A stretch of DNA of 64,000 bases, taken from positions 1-64,000 of the forward strand of contig OU862921.1 in NCBI GenBank assembly GCA_917880885.1, given 5' to 3'. The position numbers and the translations under genes are program-made. Origin of the DNA: Limnephilus marmoratus (lineage: Eukaryota > Arthropoda > Insecta > Trichoptera > Limnephilidae). Positions within the stretch are counted from its first letter, which is position 1, and each line of letters begins with the position of its first letter. A model generated the notes under the pieces. It saw only the letters and a list, made by a program, of their open reading frames with translations. It was not told the DNA's origin and did not search any database. Positions 48,566-59,944 of this stretch are shown one piece after another.

Positions 48566-51500
48566 TCCCCTTTCCCTAGGTCAGGTCAACCTTCAGCGAT
48601 CCCGGATGGCCACACTGGAAGTTCTGAAGGTCATGTCTGACCTCAATATTGACATCTTGCTTATTCAGGAGCAGTACACCTGGGAAGGTAAGACCCCCAT
48701 TAATTTTCCGGGTGCGGTACTCGAAGTTGGCCGCTCACCGGGGGCGGGAGTCCTGGTCAATACGTCATTGATCAGTCCCCTCCTTCTGGCAGGTCTTTCT
48801 GATGAGTACCAAACCTGTGTATGTATTAGATTTGGCGATACTGAGATCTTTTTGATCTCAGTTTATTTTAAATTTGGGAACCCGGTAGGACCCCACACCA
48901 TCCGGAGTCTGACGCGCGCGCTCAACGCGCTTAAAGGCCGTAATATAATTATCGGAGGTGGCTTTAATGCACGCTCACCATTATGGTTCGACACTAGTGA
49001 TTGTAGAACGGAGCGATCAGACGCCGTTGAGGACCTGATTGCTGCGCAGGGTCTTAGTATCATTAACGAACAGAGTTCATTTTGTACCTTCTCGAACATA
49101 CATGGTGAGAGCAACATTGATCTAACTCTCTGCTCTGGATCTGTTGCGACCAGGATTTCAAAGTGGGTAGTCCATGAGTGCGCAATAAATTCGGATCATA
49201 GATTGATTACTTATACGGTGGGTGTTAGGAAAACAGAAGCTCCAAGATCCTCCTGGAACTTCAACACCTCTAGGGCGAATTGGGATCACTTTGGGGAATC
49301 GCTACGAGATACGTTAAGGGATTTTCACCACGTAGCTGCTACTGATCCGGATAATTTGGGGAATTTTTTCAATAGGGCGGTTGTATCTGCTGCCAACTCG
49401 TCTTTGGGAAGATCAAACCCGAAGACGAGTATTAGAACGCCGTGGTGGTCACCTGAGCTGACTTCGCTCAAGGGGGCCTTCAAGAGGGCCTACAGGGCGC
49501 TTGGGTTGTCCAGGAGTGGCGGCTGTACGGAGGAGGAGACAGCTGCGCTTCAGGCGAGCTTGAGGTCCGCCAGGTCGGCCTTCAAACGGGCCGTTCTTCG
49601 AGCGAAACGAGCTGCTTGGCATAATTGGGTCAAAGATGTGGGTAACGCCAACCCGTGGGAAATCCACAGCGCTCTTGAAAAATCCGGGAAAGGATCTGAC
49701 CGGTATTTGTCTACAGTAATTGGGAAATCAGATGGGAGGAACGCTGAGACTGTGGACGTGGCCTCCACTTTCAAGACACTTTTGGGTGAGTTAGTTCCTT
49801 TAGAATCAGTAACTGGGGAAAATGACCACCATAAACAGATTAGAAATCTGTCACGGCTACCACCTAGAGACCTTGCCCAGGAGGATAATCACATTAGAGT
49901 CACTAAAGCGGAAATTGAGGTTATAATAAAGGGATTGGGTCCTAAGAAGGCACCAGGGCATGATAGGCTCAATGGCGTGATTGCGAAACAAGTCTGGGTC
50001 CATGCCAAGGAGGAGCTCTTCCAGGTTATGGACACGTGCCTGAGGAGGGGAGTTTTCCCCTCCGAGTGGAAGCGTGGCGTGCTCCGGATCATACCAAAGG
50101 GGAATGGTAAGCCACTTACCGACATAAAGGCGTATCGACCAATTACCCTCCTCCCTGTACTCGGTAAAATTTTGGAGAAATTGATACGGGAGCGACTACG
50201 GAAAACCTTGTCACCGGCCAGCGACCTACAATTCGGCTTCGTCCCTGGTAGATCGACGGTGCACGCCTTGTCGTATGTGCTTGATTGGGTGAAGGCTTGT
50301 CCAAAGAAGTATGTAGTAGCGATCTTCCTCGATATAACTGGTGCCTTCGATCATGCGTGGTGGGCAATGATGCGTACTAAGGTGAAAACCAGGCAGTGTT
50401 CCAAACTTTTGTTCAAGTGCATTGACGACTACCTCTCCGATCGCACGATTACTATCAGCTTTGGGGACTTTTTGATCGAGAGGGAAGCTGACATAGGATG
50501 CCCACAAGGCTCCATTCTTGGTCCTGACCTGTGGAACATTAACTTCGACGATTCCTCCAGGTTACCCTTACCTGAAGGATGCATCTCTGTCGACTACGCT
50601 GATGACAAGACGTATTTGGTCGCTGGGGACAGTAGAAAGGAAGTTGAGACGAAAGGCAGCGAAGGTTTAAATATGTTCCTCGATTGGGGAAAGAGAAACA
50701 AGATGACATTCGCTCCCCATAAGACCCAGGGCCTCCTGATGAAGGGCTTTCTCAGTAGAGAAAGAAATCCCGTCATCAAAATGGGGGACTCTTCTGTCAA
50801 ATTTCGTGAAACGGTTAAATACTTAGGTGTCACACTAGATCGATCGTCCTCTTTCCTGGCTCACGTCAAGGATGTATCCGGCAGGGCTCAGGCCCTCTTC
50901 TTGAAGCTTAGGAGACTCTCCACAGCTGAGTGGGGTCTGCGTGGCCCAGCCTTGCGTACTCTGTACAGATGCGTATACGTGGCGCAAGTTTCGTATGCTG
51001 CTTCTGTGTGGGAACATCGCTTGGGTAACTCGCTTATACTCCTGGCTCTCAAGCGGGGCCAAAGAACTCCTTTGTTACAGAACCGTAGCTTCGGACGCTT
51101 TGCCTGTATTGGCTGGCATATTGCCAATCGATCTAGAAATCAGGAAAGTGCTTACTAAGCAGAGACTAACCAGAGGAACCCCTGCTACTCACCTAGGAGT
51201 TATTCTAACTCCGGGTGGGCCAGGGACTCTCCCAGGGCTGCTTAGACAAATGAGAGACCTGTCACTCCAAGAGTGGCAGGCCAGGTGGGATAGATCGAAT
51301 TTGGGAAGATGGACTTTCTCCTTCTTCCCATCAGTTAAACTCAGAATGGAAGCGGTCTTCCTCAAGCTAGACCACCACATTACTCAATTACTTTCTGGCC
51401 ATGGGGAGTTCAGGGGGAGACTTCACTCCCTCTCCCTCTCCCCTCACCCCAACTGTGCCTGTGGGAGCACTAACCAATCGGCCGAACATATACTGTGGTA

Positions 51501-51669
51501 GTGTGAAATAATGACGGATGCCAGAGGTCAAATGTTAGATGGTTTGGATGTACCCATTAGACCAGTTTGGAACTCCGATCTGGTCTCGAATAAGACGAAC
51601 TTTGAGTGCTTGAGGAACTTTACAAGAATCTGGGTGGAGAGATGGCCTGATCTCAGAGTCGCTGACTAG
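48552..51669 (+). pseudogene. LINE ORF2 (endonuclease plus RT), frameshift and stop
   Basis: ORF2 nicks target DNA and reverse transcribes the element. The start is MARPNPLSLGQVNLQRSRMA. The endonuclease shows LIQEQY, NIDLTLCS and SDHRLI, but the usual GDFNA box reads GGGFNA (about residues 134-139), losing a conserved Asp. RT blocks follow: YRPITLLPVLGKI, LQFGFVPGRST, FLDITGAFDHAWW, GCPQGSILGP and YADD (about 682-685). The frame shifts near 51040-51065 and continues (LPVLAGILPIDLEI) to a C-x-C..H-type zinc motif. It is broken by TAG at 51499-51501, and the natural end is at 51667-51669. The R1/LOA group is likely. Confidence 0.88.
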
Positions 51670-52832
51670 ATGATTTTGTGACCAGGTGTACTTGCTCCTG
51701 ACATCCACGGACTTACCCTTAATCACTCTTCTACTATGTTTGCCTGGCTTTTCATGTACAGCTTCAGTCCTTTTCTTTATTTCTTTATGTTTATTTACCC
51801 TTATATGAATCTCTTTTATTCTTTAGCTCCAGTAGTCTTGCTGAACTGTTACTCCTCTGTATATACATTCTCCGTGTACCTGGTTTTCTTCTTGGTTTTG
51901 TTTATTTATTTTTTTACTTTTTATTTACAGTACTGACACTATACAGCGTTAATCGACGCGCCTGCGTCCACTATATTTTATTTTCTTTTCTCATCGTACA
52001 CGTATTTCCATATTTTAGTTTGTATTTTTTCTGTTTTTTCTTGATTTCTGTAGCCCAACTAAGTTTCTAGAACAGAACTCAGTTGCTTGTCTTGTGTTGT
52101 CCTCATCCCCATTAAAGGGGTTGGACTTTGGACCTTGTCCCTACATTGTGTCAAATTTTTCTTTTCTTTTAGGTCATCTCATATTTGTACATTTTTCTTT
52201 ACGCTCACCATCCAGCGCCCGCGCCTCCCCCCGGGACATGATAAGGTTGAAGGAAAGATTGAGCGACTTCCGATGGTTGTCCGTCCCTCCTCCGGCTACC
52301 CGACGCTTTTCTCCCTAGGGTCTTCAATTTGTCGTCCATTTACTTCTTCTAGGCACCACCGGCTAGCTGGCTAAAGGACGTCTCCATCGGGGGCCGTGAC
52401 GTTGGCCCAACTATCTTATTCATTCTCTCGGGGACAGCCGGATGCTTGTCGGTCATGTTTATCTTTCTATTAAGTTTCTCTTTACCTTATTTGTCTTGAA
52501 TAATTGTACATATCCTCCTTTTATTTTCTAACAGATCCCTGCAGTCCTGAGTGTGCGGTCTCCCTCTGGCTACTATTTTACAAATCCTGTTTTCTTTTGA
52601 TTTTACTATGTTTTACTAACACCAGTAGTATTAGTTTTTGACTTTCACAGCTTGGACTGTGGGCGATCCTACATTTCCGCCACCTAATAAAGTATGTACG
52701 GGCATTGAAGGTCTAGATTCGTTCAATTAAATGTAGAGTCGTTTATTCAAAAAAATTAGATTCTTGCGAGAGCTCCGAAGGGGCGACCATAAGTCGCCTA
52801 TACCGGGGCGGGAAAGCGGTGGGGTACTTCAA
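51670..52832 (+). other. LINE 3' untranslated region
   Basis: T-rich, then a GC-richer end (GGGGCGACCATAAGTCGCC.., GGGGCGGGAAAGCGG) directly before the 14-bp duplication. There is no poly(A) tail. CGACCATAAGTCG includes a small hairpin (GCGAC/GTCGC). The boundary is fixed by the resumption of El3. Confidence 0.65.
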
Positions 52833-52846
52833 TGATGCAAAACGGT

Positions 52847-54049
52847 GTATTGTACCGATATGCACCCGATATCGAATAAGAGGACGCTCAACTAGTCGTC
52901 CCCGAGCATGAGCAACACCAAATACTCATGGCCTATCACGATGCCCCTACCGCTGGGTATTACGGAGTAGAACGCACGATTCGACGAATTGCCAGACGAT
53001 ACTTTTGGAAGAATATGCGGACCTACATACAGAAATACGTCAAGAACTGTCTGGAGTGCCAAAGATACAAGCCATCAAACCTAAAACCCGCCGGCCTCCT
53101 ACAGACTTCAGTAATGAACCAGAGGTTTGAAACAGTAGCCTTCGACCTCTTCGGACCACTCCCAACTTCCGAGGATGGGAAGAATTGGATCTTCATCATC
53201 GAAGACGTGGCCACACGCTGGATAGAGCTATTTCCCCTCAAAGACGCGACTGCCGAGACCTGCGCCCGCGTCCTGATTGATGAAGTATGCCTACGCTACG
53301 GGACCCCACGCCGACTGATAAGCGACAACGGTACCCAGTTCGTGAGTGCCGTGATGCAGCAGATGACTTACTGCCTGGACATCAAGCACACCTTCACACC
53401 AGCCTACCACCCAGAGGCCAATCCTGTCGAGAGGAAAAATCGAGACCTCAAACCCCAACTATCCATCCTGGTTGGCACAGAACACCGAAAATGGGCCGAA
53501 AGCCTTCCATCAATACGCTTCGCCATGAATACCGCGTTCTGTCAGAGCACCGGATACTCCGCTGCCTATCTCACATTTGGACGTGAGCTAAGGTCAGCCG
53601 ATGACGTTGGAAGAGACTTGAGAAGCATTATCTTATCGGAAAACTTCATCCCCGAGATAACGCCGCATCTGCTACAACTAGCCGATACCCTACGTCTTGT
53701 CAGGACCCACAATGATGAGAAACAAGACAAACAAAAGAATTACGTGGATAACAAGAGGCGAGAAGACCCCCATTACCAGCCCGGAGATCACGTCTTTGTC
53801 CACTCCCACGCTCTTAGCAAAGCCGCAAGAGGCTTCAGCGCAAAATTAGGACCATAACGCGATGGCCCCTACCTGATCCTGAAGCAACATGGACCAACGA
53901 GCTACGAGGTAGCTTCAATGGAAGCACCAGATGTCTCGCTAGGCACCTACCACACCTCAGCACTGACTCCATACCACGGGCACTTGACACCGCTGCCCGC
54001 TCCGGTTATTCCTCTACGCAAACGAGGTCGACCAAAGAAGAATAAGTAG
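52847..54049 (+). pseudogene. El3 integrase, two in-frame stops
   Basis: Continues El3 pol after the composite insertion. The zinc finger (HDAPTAGYYGVERT..CLECQRYK) precedes the core with catalytic residues in FDLFGPLP, SDNGTQF and NPVERKNR. A tail with GDHVFVHSHAL and a basic KRGRPKKNK end follows. A TAA near 52877 (after YAPDIE) and a TAA near 53855 (after KLGP) interrupt an otherwise continuous frame ending TAG at 54047. It would process and insert cDNA if intact; this copy cannot make a full enzyme. Confidence 0.88.
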
Positions 54050-54098
54050 CCGCCACGCTACTACAGACCTGGATCTTCGACGGGACGTTCCTCGATCC

Positions 54099-54110
54099 AG
54101 AGGGGGAGGA
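54099..54110 (+). promoter_or_regulatory. El3 polypurine tract
   Basis: AGAGGGGGAGGA immediately precedes the 3' LTR start TGTAGC. Confidence 0.85.
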
Positions 54111-54632
54111 TGTAGCGCGCCGTTTTTACGCTTGCCACTACACCATCTCTTTCCCCCGTACAGCGCCATCCTGCTCACCCACCCCTAAGCAAACCAGGAT
54201 GCGCCGACGCCTTCTGCGCATCTCCCACCCTCGAGCCGCTACATAAACCACACCCCGCAACAAGGAATGGGCTATATAACAGGCTGCGCGCCCTAAATCA
54301 GTCTGTTCGTCTGCAGCTCGCTCTTGGCTAGTACGCTCTCTTAGTTGCGCTTCGTCCTCTGGCACGACCCTCTAAGGAGTATTCTACTACCATAAGTAAA
54401 GCACCAACCAGACCCCCGACTGCTGCCTTAGTTGCGCTTCGTCCTATGGTACGACCCTCTAAGCACAACCACAGTCAGTTTTGTTGTTCCCAAAGCCTAA
54501 CGGCAAGGTTCCCTCCGATCCCTTGCTCAGTTAATTAGTGAATTGATACATTGTGACTATTTTTACCATATTATGTGATCTGTGAACTTACTTACTTTAA
54601 ATAAATAACCTTTTACCAACAATTGTGTTATA
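54111..54632 (+). repeat. El3 3' LTR
   Basis: About 522 bp, matching 35860-36380 with scattered substitutions and one small replacement (54297-54304). TATATAA is at 54273-54279 and AATAAA at 54600-54605. Confidence 0.9.
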
Positions 54633-56105
54633 GTATATTATTTGCCTAATCAAATTACATTGGGTTTTTCTATATTTAATGGGGAGTTAAAATGAAAAAT
54701 AATATTGTTATTTTTTTTTGTGAAATAATTCCTATCAAGTTGTTTTATCAATAGGGATAACGCAATTTGTAGAGTTTAATCATTCAAGGCAAGATCTAAG
54801 AAGCTGCAATCCAAAAATATGTATACTCTTAGTGTGCCCTGTAGCACGACTAATGCAGGCTTCAAAATTGCTTGGTAAACTTGAGTCCAGAAACGGTCTA
54901 TTTTACGGCAAATTTCTTATTATTTTGTGAAAAAATTCATATTATTAAAAATAAAAGACAACCAAGGAAAACTATCACAGACAATATTAGTTCTTTACAC
55001 GCATTCAAGTAAAATACATTGTTAGTCGATTTTTTATTTTATTTATTTTGTTATAAAGAATACATTAACAGTATAAAGAAGATTTGACTGCCCAACTAGG
55101 AAGGTCTCCCGCAAGACATTACGCGTATGTTTTTGATAAAGTAATTATTAAAAAAATATGATTTAAATTCCATTCAAGCGAAACTATAAGAAAAGTTTTA
55201 ATTTGTCTGTACATATCTGTCATTTCCTGAACATCAACATAATGAAATACAAACAATTAATATGTCCCACGAACAACAAATATATTTCCTGTGTCCTTAT
55301 TATATTAGGATTTCTTATAGTATAATCACTTTTATTATGATATTATGTAAACTTTTAATATTATATTATAAAATAATTATAAATCAGCATCAGAATAAAT
55401 GTAAAGAATATTGGATATGTAAATCTCTAGACCGGCCGCGTTCCCCCGAATTCATGAAACGCTCTAATTCTAACCAAACTAAACTAAAAAATCTCCAAAC
55501 CGATCATCTACCAAACATTACATCTTACAATTGGAAAAATTTTATATTAAAGATAGCAAAACCAAAAACTATTACGTCTCAGTATAAAATTGTAATATCC
55601 ATAGAAACTCAATTAATTTTAAATGGATGATTTCATAGCTAGCCAATTAGAAAATTTCTACAAAATCCATGAATACGAATGTGCAAGCACAGAGACTTGT
55701 AATGAATTTTTCCCACACAATAGTTACTTTAGGGCCCGCAATCAGGATTTCTACCGATTTATTACATATCTCCCTTAAACACGGTAAGTTTAAAGCTCTT
55801 ATAAAAATATACGTTATTCTTGAAGATAATATCTAGACTTTGCCCGCGCCGAAACGCAAATTATATAAAATTCCTTCGATTGAAAAAAATCGCAAGCTAT
55901 GCTCCAAAAATTATTATTAACACGTTTGTTTCAGTTATTTTACAAGTTATATGTATGAATAAATTCACAGTGTTTTTTTAAATTCTGTTTTAGATAATGC
56001 CCGCAAGATTTTTGCTTTATTTTAAACGAGTCGTTTTTTATCAAACATTTTCGCAATTTTTGCATTGATTTTGTCGCTTGTGATGTTAGCGCTCTCCTCT
56101 AACAT
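54633..56105. other. No gene recognised
   Basis: AT-rich. The open stretch 55262-55630 on the plus strand is low-complexity (Ile/Tyr/Lys-rich) with no recognised domain. I do not call it. Confidence 0.4.
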
Positions 56106-56117
56106 TCATAATTTCGT

Positions 56118-56320
56118 ATCTCTCCGTCTTCTTCTTTTCGGGCCCGGTTGCAGAGCCTTAATGGCTTTAGCCGTGTTTGGTGACCAGATCTGAATAACCA
56201 GGTACTTCCCCACATTCCTCTTCTCTGTCTCCTTCCCCACCCGCTTCAGCCTCACAACATACTCCAATTGGGGAAGTCGAAATCCCACTGACTTCAGACG
56301 GGAGTATTCGAGATTCTTGA
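56118..56320 (+). repeat. SINE body fragment, opposite orientation
   Basis: The reverse complement contains CCCAATTGGAGTATGTTGTGAGG and GTACCTGGTTATTCAGATCTGG, the body shared by 56615-57035 and 63301-63722. It lies in the opposite orientation to those two. Head and tail are missing. Confidence 0.75.
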
Positions 56321-56614
56321 CAGGTATACACATAAAAAAATTAATATATATATATTTTTATCATTTACTCACAAATTGCCGTGAAATATTGAAATCTTTA
56401 ATTGCCCGTATTTTATAATTTAAAATACAAATAAAAAAGTCCTTAATTTAGACATTTGATAAACCTTTTGATTACAAAAATAATTTGCAATTTGGTTGGG
56501 TATTTTGGCATCAAATCCAAAATTATGATTTGAATGAAACGAGCCGCGCAGCCGTTCCCTTAAGATGTCGTCTTCTTCCCCTTTGATCTTGTCGCCAAAT
56601 GAGATGGACTCATT

Positions 56615-57035
56615 TTTTTTTTCTTTTTTTTACATGAATACCGCACAAGAGTTCCAACTGCTCCCGTATGGAGCCAGTGGGGCTATGGCATCCCCAATTG
56701 GGGTATGTTGTGAGGCTGAAGGTAGTGGGGAGGGGAAGGAGATAGGGTAGAGGAATGTGGGGAAGTACCTGGCTATTTACTGGTCTGTTCACCAAACATG
56801 GCTAAAGCCATTTCAAGCAACGTTTCTGTTCTGAATGGTAGTCTTACACCAGGGCGATACTGAGAGTATCTTCCACTCTGGAACGTGCCGCAAATATACT
56901 ATATATTATGTTAAATGAATAAATTGTGAAATACACAGATTAATCAACAAAATTTATTTGCAACGCCGGGATTCAATCCCGCGACCTTCAGAATGCCATT
57001 AAGCGCCTTACCGCTGCACTACGCCGGCCCTCAGA
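56615..57035 (-). mobile_element. tRNA-headed SINE family B, copy 1
   Basis: On the minus strand the head (57030-56965; A box GTAGTGCAGCGGTAAGGCGC, B box GGGATTGAATCCC) leads into a 330-bp body and ends in a poly(A) run (plus-strand T run 56616-56631). The body matches 63301-63640 closely. The ends are approximate and no clear duplication is visible. Confidence 0.8.
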
Positions 57036-57109
57036 ATCGATCAATAGTTCCTCAATTTATCGCATTGTCTTTTTAATTGTACCTATTTGTAAATGATTAA
57101 TTAACCATC

Positions 57110-57700
57110 ACGTCACTTCTCCGCAGAAGTAGGCAGAGAGAATCGACCACCAAAAACTCGGTCTTGGCATACACTCTTTGCTTCAACCACATTCACCCAT
57201 TAGTCTCGATCGCACTCTACTGTAATGCTGACTACTGACAGTTGTTGACAGTATGACATAATATGGCACCTGATCTCGTGCCTTGTCTTCGATGGGCGTC
57301 CCAATTTCTTCTACCATTCACATTCGCCTCACACTCCCTACACTCCTTTCTTCGTTCATCCACTCTACTTGCCCAAACCAACTATGCACCCGTTACATCA
57401 GCTTCACATTATTTACGAATTTTCACATGATCATTCAAGGATTTACCACACACGCGCCACATGGATTGAATTTCTACAGCGTTTAGTCCACTTTCATCGT
57501 TCCTCTTTTAAATCTATGCCTTACTGCCATAATTCAGAGTAACCACCAGCACTCCATTATGGATTGTTAGCATCGCCTCTACAAACAATTTATTGCTAGC
57601 GCCAACTGCGATCAGCCCTGCATTTACCCTTCTTTCAATAACCTTATCCGTATCAGCCTTATCTTTGGTAAATAAGCGTCCCCTTCTTATTCTTATTCAT
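57110..57700 (-). pseudogene. Degraded LINE RT C-terminal region
   Basis: The minus-strand reading in broken frames gives RVNAGLIAVGA, IHNGVLVVTLNYGS, MNAVEI and QRVYAKTEFLVVDSL. This is the order found after the RT core in a common insect LINE (NGVLVPTLLYGSE.., MNAVEMRSLR.., end motif before SAYP), recalled from general knowledge. Many frameshifts and stops; a relic only. Confidence 0.55.
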
Positions 57701-57789
57701 TGCACTTACATTTATATCAGCATTCCAATCTTTCCGTGGCTCCAGATAGGGTAATCCAATAAATTACAGATTCTATTCTCTGTGTAAGA

Positions 57790-58175
57790 TTTTACATTTT
57801 GGGAGGCGGTTATGGGTACCGCCGCCCCAGGAACCATTTATTGGATTAACAACACCTCTGCCATAGGTCATCCAAGTGGTTCGCTATGTTTGGTGACTTA
57901 ACAGGAGTGCCCGCTTTCATGGGGTGAGGTTTGGCGGCCGATGTGACTGGATGAGGATGTCTTTTGACCTCTCAAGCCAGAATCCCTTGACTCATCACCT
58001 TGCACCGCAGTATATGACATGTATTCACACGATTGCCACTCCTGGAAACACTGACCACCAGATTCCTACATGACCCTCTTACCTATTTCTTTCGCAGTTC
58101 TTCTTCTTAAAAAAAACGCTCCACACAGGATCCCCTAAGATGGGAAATAATTATCCTCAAGGCTTCCTGTAAGAA
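57790..58175 (+). mobile_element. LINE-tailed non-autonomous element, copy 4
   Basis: TACATTTTGGGAGGCGGTTATGGGTACCGCCGCCCC.. and CCATTTATTGG, CAACACCTCTGCCATAGGTC, CCTTGCACCGCAGTA and CTCCACACAGGATCCCC follow the order seen at 34298-34760. The terminal stem-loop is degraded. Confidence 0.8.
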
Positions 58176-58179
58176 GCTA

Positions 58180-59514
58180 ATGTAAAAATGAGTAAATTGG
58201 GATAACTTCTGGCACAAGGACACTTACATATATCTCTTCAGTGGAGTGAATACAAACAAACAAAGGAAACTTCCACAACACTGAATGTTTTACCAAATAT
58301 AAGTAGAAGATATGATTGCAAGGCTTTTCCCAAATAACACTTTCTCATAACCATACAAAAGGACATTTGACCTGTCGCCTCTAGTGACACGATAAAGGCT
58401 TTTATCGACAATATCTGTAATTGAGAAAACACCACTAAACGATTTCAGTCTGGATCAAAACAAAAGGTACATTTTTTTTTTAAATTTATTAACATCAATT
58501 TTGGGACAAACAATATTACATATTTTATTCGGATGTTATACAATATTACAATAAAACTATTTATCCAATTAATATGACAATTAATAATTCAAAGAAAAAC
58601 ATATAATACTAACTTAAACTCGTAAACTTGGTGAGGTGTTCAAAACATTATATCAAATATTCCTAAAGCATTTACATACAGCCATCATTCCAAATTTTCT
58701 CAATGCGGTATTGTTGCTTGGAAATAAAAGGTTTTAGAATTGACTGTAGACTATCATAAGTACGACTGTCCAAAGTGAATAGTTATAATATAGATAAAAT
58801 AGTAAGAAGGCGGTAAAATAGGCGGGAGAAGCAGGTGCGCGCTCCTACTGACAAGTACTGAGAAGGAAACAAGTAACAAGAACTGAAGGACAGAATGCCT
58901 TTCTGACTATAATCCATTTTACAAGAGAGAGAGGAACAAGTTGTTCTTGGCCCAGGGTTGGCAGATTAGCCGCTAACTATGAAGTACTTCATTTAAATCT
59001 CATCCAATGGTATATTCATTTTACAAATCGGCAACTACGATTACTCCACAACCAATTGAATGATTGATTTTACATTTATTATATACATCCAGTTAACTGT
59101 TTTTTTAACATTGGTGGCAGAATTATATCAATAACATTTTAATTTCATTTTTTTAACTCGCATAAGATGCTGGATTTTGTGAAAAAAATAACTCATACAG
59201 AATGAGAATAGTTACATTTTTTTAACTTCCGGAAGACTAGTTGCCATTGAGCCGTTGTTGTATTAAAGTTTTTTACATGAAACAATATTATGAAAATATT
59301 TTTTTCCTTTAATAAAACGTATGGCAACTCACGGCCTTGCCTATGTGGGAGTTTTTGTTATATACATGTTGTCCGGAATCTCGTGGTATAAACGGGAAAC
59401 TGATGAACTTACATTACCATTCAATTTTGTGATTTTTTTTTTATTTTGTCAGAAGTTGGATTTTTATTAAAGTGGACATTCGGCGGATAATATCAGCTGT
59501 TTGTTTTATTTAAA
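58180..59514. other. No gene recognised
   Basis: AT-rich with one GC-richer patch (58800-58960). T runs at 58470 may mark an old minus-strand retroposon. No frame or repeat partner is visible in the window. Confidence 0.35.
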
Positions 59515-59932
59515 ACTAGCTGAAGTCCCCGGCGATGCCCGGACGTTACACAGAGTTTTCGAAATCAAATGTAGACAGTGACCTTCCTCTTGTTTTGATG
59601 GTTACATTTGCAAAAATTCAATAAACTCGGCATAAAACTATAGATTTTCGTATAAATCAAATTCACATCACCCGCTTGCCAGCCCGCTAGTTCATCACAT
59701 ACAGACATTTTCCTTTTTTATTATATATTTCAACCACTAAAGACGAAACCTTTACAAATTTTATTTATTTTTATACTTAAACTTAATATTTTTTTTACTT
59801 AAACCTTCCACATGAATCATTCTACTTATTAGTGAAAACAGCATGAAAATCCGTTCAGTCGTTTCAGAGTTTATCGCGAACATACAGACAAACAGACGCG
59901 GCGGTGGACTTTTTTATATAGTATGTAGTGAT
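59515..59932 (+). mobile_element. RTE-type retroposon tail or derived SINE
   Basis: Starts ACTAGCTGAAGTCCCCGG and ends with ATCCGTTCAGTCGTTTCAGAG, CGCGAACATACAGACAAACA and GACGCGGCGGTGGACTTTT. This matches the well-known end of insect RTE-like retroposons and their short derivatives, from memory. 418 bp, non-coding. Confidence 0.65.
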
Positions 59933-59944
59933 TAGTGATGTAGT

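Larger units (their letters stand above)
40032..52832 (+). mobile_element. 12.8-kb composite insertion (El4 gypsy plus R1/LOA-type LINE)
   Basis: The 14-bp sequence TGATGCAAAACGGT occurs at 40018-40031 and 52833-52846, and El3 pol is continuous across it. Between the copies lie a gypsy gag-pol (40569-44809) with a long 3' region, then a LINE (47750-52832). A single 14-bp duplication around both suggests one LINE-type integration event. El4 has no recognisable 5' LTR. Either the gypsy element was joined to the LINE before or during insertion, or it inserted later into the LINE and lost its 5' LTR. Confidence 0.8.
35860..54632 (+). mobile_element. El3: Ty3/gypsy retrotransposon, split by LINE tail and composite insertion
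   Basis: LTRs of about 521 bp (35860-36380 and 54111-54632) differ at roughly a dozen positions by eye, so El3 is older than El1 and El2. The primer site is at 36385 and the polypurine tract ends at 54110. Gag has two frameshifts and integrase two stop codons. Two insertions interrupt pol: a LINE tail (38519-38846) and a 12.8-kb block (40032-52832). I could not find a matching target duplication at the outer edges. The clade is unassigned within gypsy. Confidence 0.9.

Noticed and set aside
55262..55630. 122-codon frame as a small protein gene
   Set aside because: Low-complexity AT-rich composition, no domain and no supporting context.
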